Program-made: the position numbers and the translations under genes
The notes under the pieces: generated by a model
Told to the model about the DNA's origin: nothing
Database searches by the model: none
Seen by the model: only the letters and a program-made list of their open reading frames with translations
Assembly (NCBI GenBank): GCA_035539175.1
Contig: DATLIY010000007.1
Coordinates: 1,116,001-1,180,000, forward strand
DNA from: Acidisarcina sp.
GTDB lineage: Bacteria; Acidobacteriota; Terriglobia; Terriglobales; Acidobacteriaceae
DNA length: 64,000 bases
Direction: 5' to 3'
Part shown: piece after piece, positions 8,231 through 18,359 of the stretch
How positions within the stretch are numbered: position 1 is the stretch's first letter
Layout of the letters: the number at the start of each line of letters is the position of its first letter

Positions 8231-10027
8231 CTATGGATTGCTGGGCGTTTGCGGAACTCCCGCCGATGGCACATTGGGCGCGAGGATGAAGTCCTTGCCA
8301 TACAGCGTGCCGTTGCCTAGAACCATGTTGTAGCGGGGCCCGGTGTAGTACTTGCCATTGAAGCCAGAGATATTCGTGTGGAAGACACGCAGCGTCGGGC
8401 TCTTCTCCTGCGCGGCTGCCAGCGCATAGATGGCGTAATTTTCGTTGCCCTGGCGATGGCCCGATCGCTCAATTTTGAGTGCGGTCAGCCCGGCAAAGGC
8501 GGGAGAGGCAGCGCTGGTTCCAATCACCTGATACAAGGTGCCCCCGCTCACGGTTACGACAGAGCTGCGATCTGGATGACATGGCCATTCTGCGCCGAAG
8601 GGACAGCCGCCCATATGTAACGCAAGATCCGGAACCGCGCGCATTCTGGAGCCGGTATGCGACGTGATCTGAAATTGTGGCCGGCGAAAGAAGATGCTCG
8701 TCCCACCTCCCGAGCTCCAATAGCCCCCGGTAGCCGGCGTGCGGTAGAAGATATCCATTTGCAGCGGATCGCCCCAGGCCGCTTCCTTGATATAGGCGGA
8801 ATCGAGGTTTGGATGGAGCGCGCTGTAGGTGGTGATGAGGTTTGTGCCGCCGACCCCTGTCACGTGCGGGCTAGCAGCGGGCACTTCCACCGATACTCTG
8901 AAGGAGCCACAACTGCTGGTTGCAGCGACATCGAAGCAGGCAGGCGGAGGTATCGACTTTGCCCCAAGATCCCCAGAGCTGGCGACGAAGGTAATGCCCT
9001 GCGCATTCCCCTGTTTGAACAGGGAGTCCCACACGTTGAGCAGTCCGAGTTGATCGACGCCGCTATTGTATTCGGCGGTATAGCCAAGTTCAGCCGAGCC
9101 GAAGGACATGTTGACGATATCCACTGCGTTGCTCTCAACGATGGTGGTGAGTCCGGCAAAAATGGACGCATCGGACAAATCGGGCAGATTGTAGAGAACA
9201 ATCTCTGCTCCCGGAGCCATGCCCCCAGCCTGCTGGATGTCAAGATGGGTTTCGAGCGAAGCGATGGCGTCAAAGGGCGCCCCGCCGCGAATCTCCACCT
9301 CGAAGATGCGGGGCGTACTGAGCTTCTCATGGCCGAAGTACAAATCCATATCTGCTGGGTTATACGCGCCGGTCATCAGGATGCCGATACGGGCGCCCTT
9401 ACCCGTGTAGACCTGGTAGCTGGGAAACTCATATGCCTGCTTCAGGTCGTCGAACCAGTAGGGACCGGCGGAAGAATAGCGGTCCTCCGGCGCTGCTGAA
9501 GCGAACTGCGCATGGGAGTGCATGTGGATGGTGTCGGAAAAATCCATCACGATGGCTCCGGCAGAGGTAAGCAGAGGCGACAGCCGCAGTGGTTGCGTGG
9601 CAGCCAGGACCGTCTTGCCATTGGCAAGGGAAGCATGGGCGACGCGGGTGGAGAAGACTCGCTCCACGTCTCCCACAGTGCCGGCGACATGCATGGAATG
9701 CGTATGCACGCCTATTACCTTGAAACCCTCGCCGCGAAGCTCCTGGGAGATCGCGTTCATCAGCCGTGTCGACGGCGCGAACCGGGCCGCGAATTGCTGC
9801 GGTGTAAGCCATTGCTGGAAAAGCGAAGAGTCCGGGTCGTGCAGGTCGTTGAGCAGTTGGTCCAGCTCGGATTCGTGCTGCAGCGGCAGGTAGAGATCGA
9901 ACTCTACCGGCTGAGCCGCCGGGGCACGGTCTTGAATCTTCGCTTTCTCAAGAGCCGCGGCAGAAGGAATGCAGGATATTGCAGCAGCCAAGCCGAGGAT
10001 GACGGCTAAGGGTAGGCTGATTCTCAT
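8231..10027 (-). CDS. Sedolisin/kumamolisin-type S53 peptidase
   Basis: 598-residue secreted serine-carboxyl protease, active at acid pH in characterised relatives. A signal peptide (MRISLPLAVILGLAAAIS) is followed by a pro-domain (to about 190, with FDLYLPLQ and the WLTPQQFAARFAP block) and the catalytic domain. Catalytic residues are Glu259 and Asp263 (ETHLD), oxyanion Asp353 (SSGD) and nucleophile Ser505 (GTSAASP). The C-terminal calcium site, normally D-I...G-x-G-x-D, reads Asn552-Ile...Gly563-Pro-Arg565-Tyr-Asn567, so both Asp ligands are Asn and a Gly is Arg. GGAGG lies four bases before the ATG. It could still be an active enzyme with altered calcium need. Confidence 0.92.
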   Translation of the reverse strand: MRISLPLAVILGLAAAISCIPSAAALEKAKIQDRAPAAQPVEFDLYLPLQHESELDQLLNDLHDPDSSLFQQWLTPQQFAARFAPSTRLMNAISQELRGEGFKVIGVHTHSMHVAGTVGDVERVFSTRVAHASLANGKTVLAATQPLRLSPLLTSAGAIVMDFSDTIHMHSHAQFASAAPEDRYSSAGPYWFDDLKQAYEFPSYQVYTGKGARIGILMTGAYNPADMDLYFGHEKLSTPRIFEVEIRGGAPFDAIASLETHLDIQQAGGMAPGAEIVLYNLPDLSDASIFAGLTTIVESNAVDIVNMSFGSAELGYTAEYNSGVDQLGLLNVWDSLFKQGNAQGITFVASSGDLGAKSIPPPACFDVAATSSCGSFRVSVEVPAASPHVTGVGGTNLITTYSALHPNLDSAYIKEAAWGDPLQMDIFYRTPATGGYWSSGGGTSIFFRRPQFQITSHTGSRMRAVPDLALHMGGCPFGAEWPCHPDRSSVVTVSGGTLYQVIGTSAASPAFAGLTALKIERSGHRQGNENYAIYALAAAQEKSPTLRVFHTNISGFNGKYYTGPRYNMVLGNGTLYGKDFILAPNVPSAGVPQTPSNP

Positions 10028-10256
10028 AGAGCCTCCGAAGAATCGCACTGTTGTGAGGAAATTTAAAGTCGGGCGAACAAGTGTATCCGGATAGTACGAT
10101 GCCCTCCGCAGCCGAAAACCCTGCACGCCTGATTGCTAGTAGATGCAAATCTGTGGATGTCTGCGAGCTATTTGGTGGCGGGATCAACAAAACATGGAAG
10201 ATGGTTCGCTCGGGTGGTAGCCCCCGCTGGCGGCAGCGATGTGCGAAAGTGGAAGT

Positions 10257-11195
10257 ATGGTGAGCTGTGAAATGGAGCAGGCTGCCCGACAAACACGGCA
10301 GCGCGTGCTTGGCTACGCGGCGTGCGCCGGGGCTGGATGTTTGTGGGGCATGGGCTTCTACTTTGGCAAGCTGGCGCTTCGGGAGATGGGCAGCAACCAT
10401 ATGGTGCTCTATCGTTTCCTGTTCGCCTGCATCGGGTTTCTGCCGGTCGTGCTGCTCCATCCAGCGCGGCTCAAGGCCTCGGAGTGGCGGGCCCTGCTTA
10501 CCGCTTCGTTGCTGGGTATCCCGGTGCAGTTTCTGGTGCAGTTCTACGGACTGTCGCTGACCACCGTGAGCCATGCCGCGCTGATGGTCGGGACTATGCC
10601 GGTGATCCTCGCCGCGGGCGCGGTACTCTTCGCGAAAGAGCGGCTGGATGGACTTGGCTGGCTGGCGCTGGCAGGATCCACGACGGGCGCGGCGCTGATC
10701 GTCCTGGGCGGCAAGCACTCCCAGACAGGCAGGGGCCCGAGCCTGGTTGGAGACCTGCTGATCGTTCTCTCACTCATCGTGGCCCTGGGTTGGATTCTGC
10801 TGAATAAACGGCTGATGCAGACTCACTCGCCGATCGTGGTCACGGCATACGGAATCCTGAGCGGCACGGCGATGCTGATTGTCTTTGTCGTCTTACGCAG
10901 CGGGCTGCCGCCGGTCCATGGCATAAGCATGAGGGCGTGGGGGGCGCTTGCCGCGAGCGGCATCCTATGCACCTCGACCTCAACCCTGCTGTGGAACTGG
11001 GGGATTCACCACGTCCCTGCCTCGCGCGCCGGAGTGTTTCTGAATATCGAGCCTGCACTGGGTTCGTGGCTGGGAGTCAAGCTGCTGGGGGACCAGTTGG
11101 GACCGCATGCGTGGATCGGCGGCGCGCTGATTCTGGCGGCTGCTATTACGCTCACCACCCGGGGGCATGAAGAGATTCCAGCCCTGCTGGAATAA
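10257..11195 (+). CDS. EamA/DMT-family transporter
   Basis: About 312 residues with ten hydrophobic segments in two repeats. The first begins GYAACAGAGCLWGMGFYFGK and the second, after the polar QTGRGPSLVG loop, contains LIVALGWILLNKR and ALAASGILCTSTSTLLWNWG, the usual two-EamA-domain architecture of drug/metabolite exporters. The substrate is unknown. Start is ambiguous among ATGs at 10239, 10257 and 10272; none has a strong ribosome site. It converges on holA with nine bases between the stops. Confidence 0.88.
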   Translation: MVSCEMEQAARQTRQRVLGYAACAGAGCLWGMGFYFGKLALREMGSNHMVLYRFLFACIGFLPVVLLHPARLKASEWRALLTASLLGIPVQFLVQFYGLSLTTVSHAALMVGTMPVILAAGAVLFAKERLDGLGWLALAGSTTGAALIVLGGKHSQTGRGPSLVGDLLIVLSLIVALGWILLNKRLMQTHSPIVVTAYGILSGTAMLIVFVVLRSGLPPVHGISMRAWGALAASGILCTSTSTLLWNWGIHHVPASRAGVFLNIEPALGSWLGVKLLGDQLGPHAWIGGALILAAAITLTTRGHEEIPALLE

Positions 11196-11204
11196 CGGAC
11201 GCTT

Positions 11205-12368
11205 CTATAGCTCCATGGCGTATTGATTCGCGGCGGGATTCGCCGAGGCCGAACGATCGCTGGCCAACTCCAGCACCAGACGCTCCAGCACCAGCCGCTT
11301 ATCCGGCGGCGAGGAGCGCAGCTCCAGATCCGCACGGGCGATCAATCGAAGAGCGCGGGTGAGCTCGCGGCGGGACTTGTAGCGGCGCGCCTGGCGGATC
11401 AGATCTTCAGCCGCGAAGGGCGGCATGCGAAAGCCCTGCCACAATGCCTGCCAGATGGCCCGGGAATCCCGCACATTTTTCTCCAGGATGACGAGCATCT
11501 GGCGAAAGGTTCGCGCCAGCATGTAGAGGTGCCCGATCGCCGAATCCTCTCCGCCATCGGAGGCATTCAGGAGCCCCTGCAGCAGCAGCAGGGAGCGCGC
11601 CTTGTCCTTGGAAGAGATCGCGTCGGTAAGCTCATAGAGCGAGCGCTGCTTGGCTGCGAGGACCATCGTCTCCACATCGCCCAGCGTCACACGGCGCTTC
11701 TCGCCCACGTACAGCACCAGCTTTTCGAACTCGCTGGCGATGAGCATCATGTCCGCGCCCAGGGCGTCGGAAAGCTCGCGAGCCGCTTCCGGGTCAAAAC
11801 GAACCTGGCGTTTCTCTCCCTCGTCGGTCAGCCAGCGGACGGCATCGGCTTCGTCTGCACGCGCCAGTTCTACCATTCCGCAATCCTCACCCAGGGTCTC
11901 GCGGATGCGCTCGTAGCGATTCTTATCTTCGTAGTCCATGCGGCGCAGGTCGGAGGGGATACGAATGTGGTCCGCGACAAAGAGAAGCAGGGCCTGCGGG
12001 TTGGGAGAGCGAAAGTAATTCTTAAGCGCCGCGAATTCGTCTTTCTTTGCGCCGCGGGTGTAGAGCACTTTGAGGTTGCGCAGAAAGAGCACCTGGAAAG
12101 GCGCCATCAGCGAAGGCGTCTGAGCGCGGTCCAGCGCTTCAAAGATTCCTGTCTCGGCAAGATCCAGATCCGACAGGCAGAAGTCGCGCATATCCGGGGG
12201 GACAAAGGCATCGAGAACCGCATGGCGGCAGCGTTCGTAGAGAAAGATCTCATCGCCGACGAGAACGTAACCGGGCTTCAACGAGGACGGATCCTTGGCA
12301 GCCGCGCGAATCTCGGCGACAAATCGTTCGGTGGAGGCGAACCCCGCTCCCCAGCGTGCTGCGCTCAC
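11205..12368 (-). CDS. holA: DNA polymerase III subunit delta
   Basis: 387-residue clamp-loader delta subunit, which opens the beta sliding clamp. The N-terminal AAA+-like module (PGYVLVGDEIFLYERC, then FQVLFLRNLKVLY) lacks a functional Walker A, as in the family. LTDAISSKDKARSLLLLQGLL and the HolA C-terminal helical domain (FRQMLVILEKN) follow. The start is GTG with GGAG eight bases upstream. It is transcribed after lptE with 41 bases between, a common pairing (lptE-holA) in diderm bacteria. Confidence 0.93.
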   Translation of the reverse strand: MSAARWGAGFASTERFVAEIRAAAKDPSSLKPGYVLVGDEIFLYERCRHAVLDAFVPPDMRDFCLSDLDLAETGIFEALDRAQTPSLMAPFQVLFLRNLKVLYTRGAKKDEFAALKNYFRSPNPQALLLFVADHIRIPSDLRRMDYEDKNRYERIRETLGEDCGMVELARADEADAVRWLTDEGEKRQVRFDPEAARELSDALGADMMLIASEFEKLVLYVGEKRRVTLGDVETMVLAAKQRSLYELTDAISSKDKARSLLLLQGLLNASDGGEDSAIGHLYMLARTFRQMLVILEKNVRDSRAIWQALWQGFRMPPFAAEDLIRQARRYKSRRELTRALRLIARADLELRSSPPDKRLVLERLVLELASDRSASANPAANQYAMEL

Positions 12369-12409
12369 TTGCTTCTCCGTTCTGGTGGCGTGGATGGCAT
12401 CGAGTTCCT

Positions 12410-12934
12410 TTAGAAGGATTCCAGAATATCGCTCACGAGCGACTGCGCAAAGTCCTGCGAGAGACGACGAATTGCGGCGGGATCTTCCTGAATAAAGCTG
12501 GAGAGATCGGCCGTGGTCTCGTACTGGTGGCGAAAGACGTAATCCGGATTCTGGTAGAGCACCGCGTTATTACGATCCGTCACCACAACCTTGGTGTGGA
12601 CCGTGACCAGAAAGCTGGAAGACTGACCGGTGCCGGAGTTGTAGGTAAGCGGCGTAACGGTCTCGGTAAGGACAGTTCCGCGCAGGGTTGCATCCGCGTC
12701 CGGCGGAGCATCGGCGCTCAGCACCTTCCACGACGTGCGGCTGGTGAACTCACGGATGACGGCCTGGGTCATCACGACTTCCGTATGGAAGGACTGCGCG
12801 TGATTCTGGAAGATTGGAATGTCCAGCGTATGCACCGTGCTAGGAAGATGCGCGGCCGAGCCAGGCGTGTGATATCCACAGCCGGCAAGGCAGGAGACAA
12901 ATGTGGCAAGGAGAACAAACTGGACCGGGCGCAT
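12410..12934 (-). CDS. lptE: LPS assembly lipoprotein LptE
   Basis: 174-residue outer-membrane lipoprotein that plugs LptD in the lipopolysaccharide export complex. The lipobox is L16-A17-G18-C19, followed immediately by GYHTPG, the typical LptE mature start. Then come FQNHAQSFHTEVVMTQAVIREF and strand-rich sequence ending in FAQSLVSDILESF. The in-frame region upstream of the ATG at 12934 is not signal-like, so this start is preferred. It is in the same direction as holA downstream and separated from ftsH by a terminator. Confidence 0.9.
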   Translation of the reverse strand: MRPVQFVLLATFVSCLAGCGYHTPGSAAHLPSTVHTLDIPIFQNHAQSFHTEVVMTQAVIREFTSRTSWKVLSADAPPDADATLRGTVLTETVTPLTYNSGTGQSSSFLVTVHTKVVVTDRNNAVLYQNPDYVFRHQYETTADLSSFIQEDPAAIRRLSQDFAQSLVSDILESF

Positions 12935-12990
12935 GCTGTCTCTATTCTCGCAGAAGCATGGGCTGTGCACTACGATTCCGCACCTGCTCC

Positions 12991-13022
12991 AAAGGAAAAA
13001 GGCGGCCTTTGTGAGCCGCCTT
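12991..13022 (-). terminator. Intrinsic terminator after ftsH
   Basis: On the minus strand AAGGCGGC and GCCGCCTT form an 8-bp stem with an eight-base loop, followed by TTTCCTTT. It lies 28 bases past the ftsH stop and before lptE. Confidence 0.8.
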
Positions 13023-13050
13023 CTCCTGTTGCTGTAGTTTGCTGTCCTGC

Positions 13051-14964
<1,914 letters not shown>

Positions 14965-15279
14965 TCAGAACCCTCTTTCTCTTAGCGCCTGCTGCATTGG
15001 AGATGGAGTTCGCTACGCCCAGAACGATTAGGGGAAGGCTAACTTCTCACCTGCATTGCACTATTAGACGACAAGAGTCGCCGATAAGTATCAGAAAGAC
15101 TCCGGTCTTAATTTTTGACGGCAACAGAGACGACTGCCGGGAGGTTTCCGAACTGTAAACTTAATTCTACCCCGGATGGGCAGGATTCACCCTACAACTC
15201 CCGGTGACAGGAGTAATGCTTTCGGTATTCGTGGGCAGCTTTACGGAACCCATGCCGGGCAGCCCCCTCCGAGGATTCC
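14965..15279. other. Gap between tilS and ftsH
   Basis: 315 bases without a credible gene. It must contain the ftsH promoter, but I find no convincing -35/-10 pair. A small inverted repeat AAGAC-TCCG-GTCTT (15096-15109) sits mid-gap, followed on the plus strand by AATTTTT. In many bacteria hpt lies between these two genes; here there is none. Confidence 0.5.
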
Positions 15280-16692
15280 TCAGCCTGCCGTTTCCGCCGA
15301 AATCTCCAGCTTCAGGGCAGCTTCCAGCTCCGGCTCCAACTCGACCCCCCGCATCCACACCACCTCTCCTCTCCACTCGACAACCGGCCAGAGCGTCCGG
15401 TCAGGGGCGGCGATGTGCATGCGCTCAAAAACTTCTTTCATGCGCTTGGGGCCGCGAGTGTAGCGGAGGCGAACTCGGTCCCCGGGCAAGGGTGGCCGAA
15501 CGGTAGCGGGAGCAAGGTCGCCGCCACCCTGGCAGGTGCAGCGGAAATGAAGTCCGAAGGCCTCCGCAAAAACCTCTCCGGGAACTGGAAGTACATATTG
15601 CAGAATGGCTTGCGCCGTTGCGGGGGGCTTCCCGCAGACGACTTCCAAACGTAGCTCCCGGGCGCTGCGCCTGGCGCGAACGCCGCCGGGGAGGTCAATC
15701 CCCGGAGGCAGCTTTTCTCCGGCGGAAGGGTTGCAGAGGGCCGCAAGCTCCTCCGTGGGATCGAAGCCAACACTCACGCCCAGCTGCGAGAGAGCCGCCC
15801 GCAGCACACGGCGCCGCAGGGCGGGATGAAGCGAACGCAGGCGCTCCAACTCAATCGAGAGGGACTTCTCCCCCGGATGGGTACTGCTGGCCCGGCCGCC
15901 TCCTCGCACCGGTTTTCCTGGTAAGAGGAGCGAGGGAAGCAGTTTTGCCAGTTCGGCTTGCCAGTAGGCTTCCTCGTCGCGGGCAATCGCGGAGAGAGCT
16001 GCAAGCTGGGCTTCCACCCCGGGGTTATACTCCCGCAGAGCCGGAAGTAGCTGATGGCGAATACGGTTACGGCTATAGATCAGCTCGCGGTTGGAGGCGT
16101 CTTCCCGCCAATCCTGATGGCGCTCGCGGAGAAATGCCTCCACCTCGGCGCGCCGCACCGCAAGCATCGGACGCAGGATCCGGCCCCCGACGGGTACTTC
16201 CCTGCCGGACACTTCGCCGGATACTTCATAGATGGGATAGATACCGCCAAGGCCCTCAGTCCAGGCACCGCGAATGAGCTTGAGCAGAACCGTCTCCGCC
16301 TGGTCATCGAGGGTGTGCGCGGTGGCAACGGCATCTACCTGGCGGGATGCCAGCAGGCCGCGGAAAAAATCGTAGCGCAGGTTGCGCGCGGCCTCCTCGA
16401 TTCCCTCCCCGTTCGCACTTGCCGCGGCAGGGGTGTCGCAGCGGTGGAGGTGGAACTCAAGGTCGTGCACCCGCGCCAGTTCGCAAACGAAGGCTTCATC
16501 GGCGTCGGCATCGGCTCCGCGAAGACCATGATGGACATGTGCAACGGACAGTACGAGACCGAGTTCTCTGGCCCGCTCCAGCAGGGCGCGAAGCAGCGCC
16601 ACCGAATCCGCCCCGCCGGAGACGGCCACGGCGACACGCATGCCAGGCCGGAAGAGCGATGTATTCAGCGCCAGTATGGCGGGATTGCTCAT
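15280..16692 (-). CDS. tilS: tRNA(Ile)-lysidine synthase
   Basis: 470-residue N-type ATP pyrophosphatase that converts C34 of tRNA-Ile(CAU) to lysidine so it reads AUA. The PP-loop SGGADS is at residues 25-30, followed by VAHVHHGLRG and the family block TAHTLDDQAETVLLKLIRG. C-terminal substrate-binding domains end with PPLPGDRVRLRYTRGPKRMK. The start ATG has no Shine-Dalgarno; instead TAGGAT lies seven bases upstream. It is divergent from ispD. Confidence 0.95.
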   Translation of the reverse strand: MSNPAILALNTSLFRPGMRVAVAVSGGADSVALLRALLERARELGLVLSVAHVHHGLRGADADADEAFVCELARVHDLEFHLHRCDTPAAASANGEGIEEAARNLRYDFFRGLLASRQVDAVATAHTLDDQAETVLLKLIRGAWTEGLGGIYPIYEVSGEVSGREVPVGGRILRPMLAVRRAEVEAFLRERHQDWREDASNRELIYSRNRIRHQLLPALREYNPGVEAQLAALSAIARDEEAYWQAELAKLLPSLLLPGKPVRGGGRASSTHPGEKSLSIELERLRSLHPALRRRVLRAALSQLGVSVGFDPTEELAALCNPSAGEKLPPGIDLPGGVRARRSARELRLEVVCGKPPATAQAILQYVLPVPGEVFAEAFGLHFRCTCQGGGDLAPATVRPPLPGDRVRLRYTRGPKRMKEVFERMHIAAPDRTLWPVVEWRGEVVWMRGVELEPELEAALKLEISAETAG

Positions 16693-16699
16693 GACTTTT

Positions 16700-16705
16700 A
16701 TCCTA
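16700..16705 (-). promoter_or_regulatory. Putative -10 box of leaderless tilS
   Basis: TAGGAT on the minus strand with seven bases to the ATG. No clear -35 box and no ribosome site. A transcript started there would begin at or within a base or two of the start codon. Confidence 0.45.
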
Positions 16706-16846
16706 GAGCCTGCCTATCCGATTGGTCTTGGCTTGATCCATGCTGTTGGCCTCGTGCAATCCCCCGCCCGGCGGTGAGGCTCCCGCTTGGCCGTAGGCTG
16801 TGGTCCGAGGGAGGAGGTGACACGCCAGATTCAAATCCCGGGCCAA

Positions 16847-16878
16847 TTGGCGGCGACCTGCGAGAAGTCCTGTATACT
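16847..16878 (+). promoter_or_regulatory. ispD promoter, leaderless layout
   Basis: TATACT (16873-16878) is a near-consensus -10 box, nine bases before the ispD ATG. A possible -35, TTGGCG (16847-16852), is 20 bases away, longer than ideal. The bases between -10 and ATG (CCTCTTTTT) cannot act as a ribosome site. Confidence 0.55.
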
Positions 16879-16887
16879 CCTCTTTTT

Positions 16888-17634
16888 ATGCGTGTATTCG
16901 TTATATTACCGGCGGCAGGAATCGGCACCCGCATGGCAGTGGCTCACACTGCACCCTCGGCGCCCAAGCAATTTCTCGAACTTAACGGTATTCCGATCCT
17001 GGTTCATACGCTGCTTGCCTTTGCCGCAGTGAGCCAGGTTAACGCAATCTATGTTGCCGTGCGCAAGACGGAGATGGAACGGCTGCGGAAACAGATCGAC
17101 GACTACGGATTCAGCGGAAAGGTATTCGTAGTGGAAGGCGGGAACACGCGGCAGGAATCCGTCAGCAACGCGCTGCACGCGCTTGATTGCAGCGGTGACG
17201 ATATCGTCCTGGTGCATGACTCGGTGCGGCCGCTGATTGAACCTGCGATTATCGAGCGGACCATCGAGGCTGTAGAGAAGCATGGCGCGGCCATTGTTGG
17301 CGTGCCTGCCATTGACACGATCAAGCAGGTGGAGCGGACCGCGGATGGAGCTATTATCTCCAGCACCATTCCCCGTGAGCGGATCGTATTGGCGCAGACC
17401 CCCCAGGGCTTCCGCTGCGATCTGCTGAAAAAGGCCTTTGCCGAGGCTGAGGCGGATGGCTTTCTAGGCACCGATGAGTCGTCCGTGGTGGAACGCTCGG
17501 GAACGAGCGTCTTCGTCGTGATGGGCTCGCCCAGCAACATCAAGATCACCCAGCCATCCGATCTGGAACTCGCAGAGTTTTACCTGAAGACGCGCTCGTC
17601 GCGGCTGACAACGCCGGCCAGAGAGAAGGACTGA
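16888..17634 (+). CDS. ispD: 2-C-methyl-D-erythritol 4-phosphate cytidylyltransferase
   Basis: 248-residue enzyme of the MEP isoprenoid pathway, forming CDP-methylerythritol from MEP and CTP. The nucleotide-binding N-terminus ILPAAGIGTRM is followed by APKQFLELNG; VHDSVRPLIEP and AQTPQGFRCDLL are standard IspD blocks. The frame stays open far upstream as antisense of tilS, but the family N-terminus fixes the ATG at 16888. The next enzyme-class gene, ispF, follows after 43 bases. Confidence 0.96.
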   Translation: MRVFVILPAAGIGTRMAVAHTAPSAPKQFLELNGIPILVHTLLAFAAVSQVNAIYVAVRKTEMERLRKQIDDYGFSGKVFVVEGGNTRQESVSNALHALDCSGDDIVLVHDSVRPLIEPAIIERTIEAVEKHGAAIVGVPAIDTIKQVERTADGAIISSTIPRERIVLAQTPQGFRCDLLKKAFAEAEADGFLGTDESSVVERSGTSVFVVMGSPSNIKITQPSDLELAEFYLKTRSSRLTTPAREKD

Positions 17635-17677
17635 ACCCGGGCCGCCATTCGTTGCCGTCCGCGCGGAGAGATTCACT

Positions 17678-18298
17678 ATGAGCATGAGAATTGGATATGG
17701 TTGGGATTCGCACGCATTCAAGCCAGGCGTGCCGCTGCGTATTGGTGGATTGACGCTGCAACACCCGGAAGGACTCGCCGGTCACTCCGATGGAGACGTG
17801 CTGCTGCATGCGATCACCGACGCTTTGCTGGGTGCGGTCTCCGCCGGGGACATTGGCACCTTCTTCCCCCCGGGAGATTCGCGATGGAAGAATGCCGATT
17901 CGGCCATCTTTCTGAACCTTGCGCTGGAGGAGATTCAGAATGCGGGTTACAGCATCGTAAACGTGGATACGACGCTGATCCTCGCCGCACCGAAGATCTC
18001 TCCAGTGGCCGCAGAGATGCGCGAACACCTTGCCGAATTGATGGAAGTGGAGCCCTCGGTCATCAGCATCAAGGCGAAGACGCCGGAAGGCCTGAACCAG
18101 GATCACGTAGCTCAGGCGCATGCCGTAGTGCTACTGGAAAAGGTAGAAGATCCGCAGGATCTGAAGAGCATGAGCGCCGTCATCGAGAGCCAGAAGCAAC
18201 TGGAAGATGTAGTGGAAGACCTGCTGAGCCAGGTGCATGGAGTTCAACCACGGGACAGGGCAGCTCTTCCGACTTTTGATACAGAAGACATCACCTAA
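17678..18298 (+). CDS. ispF: 2-C-methyl-D-erythritol 2,4-cyclodiphosphate synthase, extended
   Basis: Catalyses cyclisation of CDP-ME 2-phosphate with loss of CMP. Metal ligands Asp10, His12 and His44 and the AGHSDGDVLLHAITDALLG block are present. The protein has 206 residues where about 160 is usual. Residues 156-206 form an extra, partly helical acidic tail. The conserved GFxGRGEGIA nucleotide loop near the end of the fold is replaced by a shorter EGLNQDHVAQAHAV stretch (137-150). GGAG lies upstream of the ATG. Probably functional, since no other ispF is visible. Confidence 0.93.
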   Translation: MSMRIGYGWDSHAFKPGVPLRIGGLTLQHPEGLAGHSDGDVLLHAITDALLGAVSAGDIGTFFPPGDSRWKNADSAIFLNLALEEIQNAGYSIVNVDTTLILAAPKISPVAAEMREHLAELMEVEPSVISIKAKTPEGLNQDHVAQAHAVVLLEKVEDPQDLKSMSAVIESQKQLEDVVEDLLSQVHGVQPRDRAALPTFDTEDIT

Positions 18299-18359
18299 TC
18301 ACCGAAAGCAAGCGAGCCTTAACCGAAGCCCCTTAAGCGGAGGCCCTAAATCGGAGACA

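Noticed and set aside
15096-15115. AAGAC-TCCG-GTCTT plus AATTTTT as a plus-strand terminator
   Set aside because: No plus-strand gene lies upstream; the stem is only 5 bp. Kept only as a note in the gap entry.
16780-16862. tRNA-like stretch with ATTCAAATC resembling a T arm
   Set aside because: The flanking bases pair at only three of five T-stem positions, and no anticodon or acceptor stem can be drawn.
16054-16887. Upstream extension of the ispD frame (278 codons)
   Set aside because: This part is antisense to tilS and lacks similarity; IspD begins at ILPAAGIGTRM.
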